NCBI RefSeq assembly: GCF_052030545.1 | Contig: NZ_JBPDIH010000003.1 | Location: forward strand, 577,821-641,820 | DNA: 64,000 nucleotides | Source of the DNA: CANMXU01 sp052030545 | GTDB lineage: Bacteria; Pseudomonadota; Gammaproteobacteria; Enterobacterales; Alteromonadaceae | Reading direction: 5' to 3' | Part shown: positions 61,591 to 64,000 of the stretch, in pieces | How the letters are laid out: every line of letters starts with the position of its first letter | Position numbering within the stretch: the stretch's first letter is position 1 | Notes under the pieces: generated by a model | Database searches by the model: none | What the model was told of the DNA's origin: nothing | What the model saw: only the letters and a program-made list of their open reading frames with translations | Position numbers and translations under genes: made by a program

Positions 61591-62321
61591 TGGATGAGTT
61601 AAGACTCTATACCTGGATCGCCGTTGGCGGTACCTTCGGTTTATATTTCTTTATCGCATGGTGGGCTCGCGCGGGTTCAACCAGTGAGTTCTACGCTGCT
61701 GGTGGTGGTATTACACCATTACAAAACGGTATGGCAATTGGTGCTGACTGGATGAGTGCTGCGTCATTCATTTCAATGGCCGGTTTAATTGCTTTCCTAG
61801 GTTACGGTGGCTCGGTATTCTTAATGGGTTGGACCGGTGGTTATGTACTACTGGCAATGTGTCTAGCCCCTTACATGCGTAAGCATGGTAAGTTTACGGT
61901 ACCCGAATTTATTGGTGACCGATTCTATTCTAAAACTGCCCGTATTGTTGCGGTAGTCTGTTTAATTATTGCGTCTGTTACTTACATCATCGGTCAAATG
62001 AAAGGTGTTGGTGTAGCTTTCTCTCGCTTCTTAGAAGTTGAGTATGATGTTGGTCTATACATTGGTATGGGTGTGGTATTTGTTTATGCAACCTTAGGTG
62101 GCATGAAAGGCATTACTTACACGCAAATTGCACAATATGTTGTATTAATCACAGCATATACTATTCCAGCTATCTTTATCTCTTTACAGTTAACAGGTAA
62201 CCCAATTCCACAACTTGGTTTAGGTTCAACCCTTGCCGATGGTAGTGGTGTTTATCTACTTGATAAGCTTGATATGGTGGTCAGTGACCTCGGCTTTAAA
62301 GAGTACACACCTCCTCCTTAG
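61590..62321 (+). CDS. Symporter 5' fragment (N-terminal six to seven helices)
   Basis: The 243-residue reading frame carries the SSS-family N-terminal landmarks STSEFYAAGGGITPLQNGMA, GADWMSAASFISMAGLIAFLGYGG and APYMRKHGKFTVPEFIGDRF. The conserved sodium-site helices are present, but the frame ends near the periplasmic loop after VSDLGFKEYT. Without the second fragment it would lack more than half of the transport core. Confidence 0.75.
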   Translation: MDELRLYTWIAVGGTFGLYFFIAWWARAGSTSEFYAAGGGITPLQNGMAIGADWMSAASFISMAGLIAFLGYGGSVFLMGWTGGYVLLAMCLAPYMRKHGKFTVPEFIGDRFYSKTARIVAVVCLIIASVTYIIGQMKGVGVAFSRFLEVEYDVGLYIGMGVVFVYATLGGMKGITYTQIAQYVVLITAYTIPAIFISLQLTGNPIPQLGLGSTLADGSGVYLLDKLDMVVSDLGFKEYTPPP

Positions 62322-62332
62322 GCTCGGTTGAG

Positions 62333-63325
62333 ATGATTGCTTATACTATGTCTCTTATGATTGGTACTGCAGGTTTACCACATGTAATCATGCGCTTCTT
62401 CACTGTTCCTTCAGTTAAAGCAGCACGTCAATCAGCAGGTTATGCCTTAGTATTTATCGCGTTACTTTACACTGTAGCTCCGGCTGTTGGTGCAATGGCA
62501 CGTTTCAACCTAATGAATACCATTGAGCCGGTAGCTGGTCAAAACTTAGTGTATGACGAGCGTCCACAATGGTTTAAAGATTGGGAAAGAACAGGTCTGT
62601 TGAAGTTTGAAGATAAAAATGGCGATGGCAAAATCCAATACGTAGCGGACAAAGAAACCAACGAAATGGTGAAAGTTGACCGTGACATTATGGTACTAGC
62701 TAACCCGTCTATTGCTAACTTACCAAACTGGGTTATCGCACTTGTTGCGGCCGGTGGTTTAGCAGCAGCACTGTCAACCGCAGCAGGTTTATTATTAGCA
62801 ATATCCTCCGCCGTATCCCACGATTTAATGAAAGGGGTGCTGATACCGGATATGAGTGAGAAGAACGAGCTACTTGCAAGCCGTATTGTCATGACCTTGT
62901 CGATATTACTTGCTGGTTATCTGGGGCTCAATCCGCCTGGATTTGCCGCAGGGACGGTGGCGCTCGCCTTTGGTTTGGCAGCATCATCAATCTTCCCGGC
63001 ACTAATGATGGGTATATTCTCTAAGAAAATGAGCAGCAAAGCAGCCATTGCGGGTATGTGTTCTGGTATCGGTGTAACGATGTTATACGTATTCCAACAC
63101 AAAGGGATTATGTTTATTCCTGGTACTTCGTTCTTAGGTGATATGGAAGCTAACTGGTTCTTAGGTATTTCACCTAACGCATTCGGCTCAATCGGTGCAC
63201 TAGTTAACTTTGCAGTAGCATTTGCAGTATGTAAAGCTACAGGTCCAGCACCAGCTGAAATTCAGCAATTAGTTGAGAACTTCCGCACGCCACATGGCAA
63301 AATTGCAGAAGCTCACGATCACTAA
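62333..63325 (+). CDS. Symporter 3' fragment
   Basis: The 330-residue frame from an ATG within GSVEMIAYTM continues the symporter: GTAGLPHVIMRFFTVPSVKAARQSAG, then an insert rich in charge (FEDKNGDGKIQYVADKET, resembling an EF-hand-like calcium loop), then ALSTAAGLLLAISSAVSHDL and the last helices. No SD precedes the ATG, so independent translation is unlikely; coupling or frameshifting would be needed. Confidence 0.75.
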   Translation: MIAYTMSLMIGTAGLPHVIMRFFTVPSVKAARQSAGYALVFIALLYTVAPAVGAMARFNLMNTIEPVAGQNLVYDERPQWFKDWERTGLLKFEDKNGDGKIQYVADKETNEMVKVDRDIMVLANPSIANLPNWVIALVAAGGLAAALSTAAGLLLAISSAVSHDLMKGVLIPDMSEKNELLASRIVMTLSILLAGYLGLNPPGFAAGTVALAFGLAASSIFPALMMGIFSKKMSSKAAIAGMCSGIGVTMLYVFQHKGIMFIPGTSFLGDMEANWFLGISPNAFGSIGALVNFAVAFAVCKATGPAPAEIQQLVENFRTPHGKIAEAHDH

Positions 63326-63352
63326 GCCCGAATGATTAAGGTTTAGTTACCA

Positions 63353-63382
63353 AAAAAGGCTCCTCTTGTTGGAGCCTTTTTT
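63353..63382 (+). terminator. Terminator after the symporter
   Basis: AAAAAAGGCTCC and GGAGCCTTTTTT flank a TCTTGTT loop, a strong and potentially bidirectional intrinsic terminator 27 bases after the stop. Confidence 0.92.
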
Positions 63383-63485
63383 ATCCAACGTCAGTTATTT
63401 AAAGTAAACCGTCTGTTTTGATGGACTTTTCTAATAAAAACTATAAATTACAATAAGTAAAATTTTTATTGTTAATGGAATCTTT

Positions 63486-63926
63486 ATGAATCGACATACC
63501 AAAATTGCTTTGTTTGTTGCGCCCTTTTTAATACTTGGTGGGTATATCGCCTCAGATTTCTATATGGAATATAAAGCCCAGGAATCGAAAGTAATTGAGC
63601 TAGCATCATTTGGTCATTGCGACATTATTAATCAGCAATGTATTTTAAAATCGGGTGATTTTCAGGTTAATATTTACGATGAAAAAGGGGTGACTACCGT
63701 TAACTCAACGTTTCCGCTCGATAGTGCGACGTTATTTTTAGTGGATAAACAAGACAACCCAACCGCCTATCGATTAGGCATGTTAGACAGCCCTTATTAT
63801 TGGAAACGTAATACACCACTACGTACCTTAATTAGCAATAGAGGCGACAAGTATAAACTTAGGTTAATTGCCAATATCAAAGGCGGCCAGTACATTAGTG
63901 AGTTTTATACCCAAACCACCAAATAA
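63486..63926 (+). CDS. Membrane-anchored protein of unknown function
   Basis: The 146-residue protein has an N-terminal anchor (IALFVAPFLILGGYIASDFYM). A periplasmic domain follows with a possible disulphide (GHCDIINQQCILKSGDFQVNIYDEKG) and a mostly beta pattern. I do not recognise the family; similar short anchored proteins with an HCD...QC motif occur in related genomes. The stop TAA lies inside the first unit of the 7-bp tandem repeat that ends the window. Confidence 0.75.
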   Translation: MNRHTKIALFVAPFLILGGYIASDFYMEYKAQESKVIELASFGHCDIINQQCILKSGDFQVNIYDEKGVTTVNSTFPLDSATLFLVDKQDNPTAYRLGMLDSPYYWKRNTPLRTLISNRGDKYKLRLIANIKGGQYISEFYTQTTK

Positions 63927-64000
63927 GCGGTAAGCGGTAAGCGGTAAGCGGTAAGCGGTAAGCGGTAAGCGGTAAGCGGTAAGCGGTAAGCGGTAAGCGG
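63924..64000. repeat. Perfect 7-bp tandem repeat, TAAGCGG x 11
   Basis: Eleven exact copies of TAAGCGG run to the last base of the window, so the array may continue. The first copy supplies the TAA stop of the preceding gene. The heptad AAGCGGT is also the leading unit of the degenerate array at 43589-43762. Confidence 0.97.

Larger units (their letters stand above)
61590..63325 (+). pseudogene. Sodium:solute symporter (acetate/VC_2705 type), frameshifted
   Basis: Two frames together make one symporter of about 578 residues, the normal family length. The first (61590-62321) ends at TAG after KEYTPPP. The second is open from just before 62309 and reads TSSLGSVEMIAYTMSL onward to 63325. Reading through, removal of one AC from the ACACAC at 62305-62310 restores a continuous KEYTSSLGSVEM, as expected for the family. 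The lesion is thus a two-base gain (or one-base loss) at a dinucleotide run. It is either a true inactivating mutation, a phase-variable site or a sequencing error. The substrate is probably acetate or another short carboxylate. Confidence 0.85.

Noticed and set aside
62305..62333. Programmed ribosomal frameshift in the symporter
   Set aside because: No slippery heptamer of X-XXY-YYZ type and no downstream pseudoknot noticed; a dinucleotide indel is simpler.

Overview
The window looks like a chromosomal segment of a marine gammaproteobacterium of the Alteromonadales, most likely Colwelliaceae (Colwellia/Thalassotalea type). This is inferred from the moderately AT-rich sequence, the housekeeping gene content and its order (rpmB-rpmG-mutM, coaD, kdkA-waaA, kbl-tdh, glpE-glpG, ubiC-ubiA, plsB, tex), and the use of a MutM-type glycosylase and a KdkA-type Kdo kinase. 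No rRNA, tRNA, prophage, transposase gene or CRISPR array was seen. A 97-base N run at 53741-53837 shows that this is a draft scaffold joined across a repeat.

Layout. 1-2.2 kb: tail of an unidentified gene, an orphan ParA ATPase with a ribbon-helix-helix partner, then rpmB-rpmG. 2.3-6.4 kb: an anchored protein of unknown role, an ATP-grasp ligase, mutM, an AT-rich pair of unknown envelope genes, coaD. 6.5-16.4 kb: TetR regulator, LPS core genes (kdkA, waaA), a degenerate alpha/beta hydrolase, threonine catabolism (kbl-tdh), glpE-glpG, a FliL-like protein, a 316-bp TA-flanked MITE-like element, and ubiquinone genes ubiC-ubiA. 16.5-30 kb: small exported proteins, palindromic repeats, oleate hydratase with a membrane patatin phospholipase, two c-di-GMP enzymes, plsB. 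30-45.5 kb: a TolB-propeller/amidohydrolase fusion, then an alpha-glucan locus (lipoprotein alpha-amylase, malQ, glgB, glgP, divergent LacI regulator, MFS sugar porter). Three copies of a TGCATACGTATGCA operator tie this locus together. 45.6-50.5 kb: NfeD plus two SPFH proteins, and tex. 50.5-54 kb: a Fur-box-controlled candidate small RNA, a small exported protein, and a dense repeat zone around a DMT transporter. 54-63.4 kb: DcaP-like porin, acetyl-CoA synthetase, DksA-like and YdcH-like proteins, and an acetate-type module (exonuclease, CBS/DUF294 protein, DUF4212 subunit and a frameshifted sodium:solute symporter). The window ends inside a perfect 7-bp tandem repeat.

The most unusual items are noncoding. 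(1) A predicted iron-regulated RyhB-like sRNA lies at about 50.60-50.77 kb: a perfect -35/-10 promoter is embedded in a 16-bp-arm Fur palindrome and followed by an 18-bp stem and a terminator. (2) A multi-hairpin repeat family flanks the DMT transporter in inverted orientation. Its stems covary between copies while its loops keep GGA or TCC. (3) A TA-flanked, internally palindromic MITE-like element has a second decayed copy 15 kb away. (4) Two 7-bp-phased AAGNNNN arrays are present. All calls come from reading the sequence by eye; no database or folding program was run.
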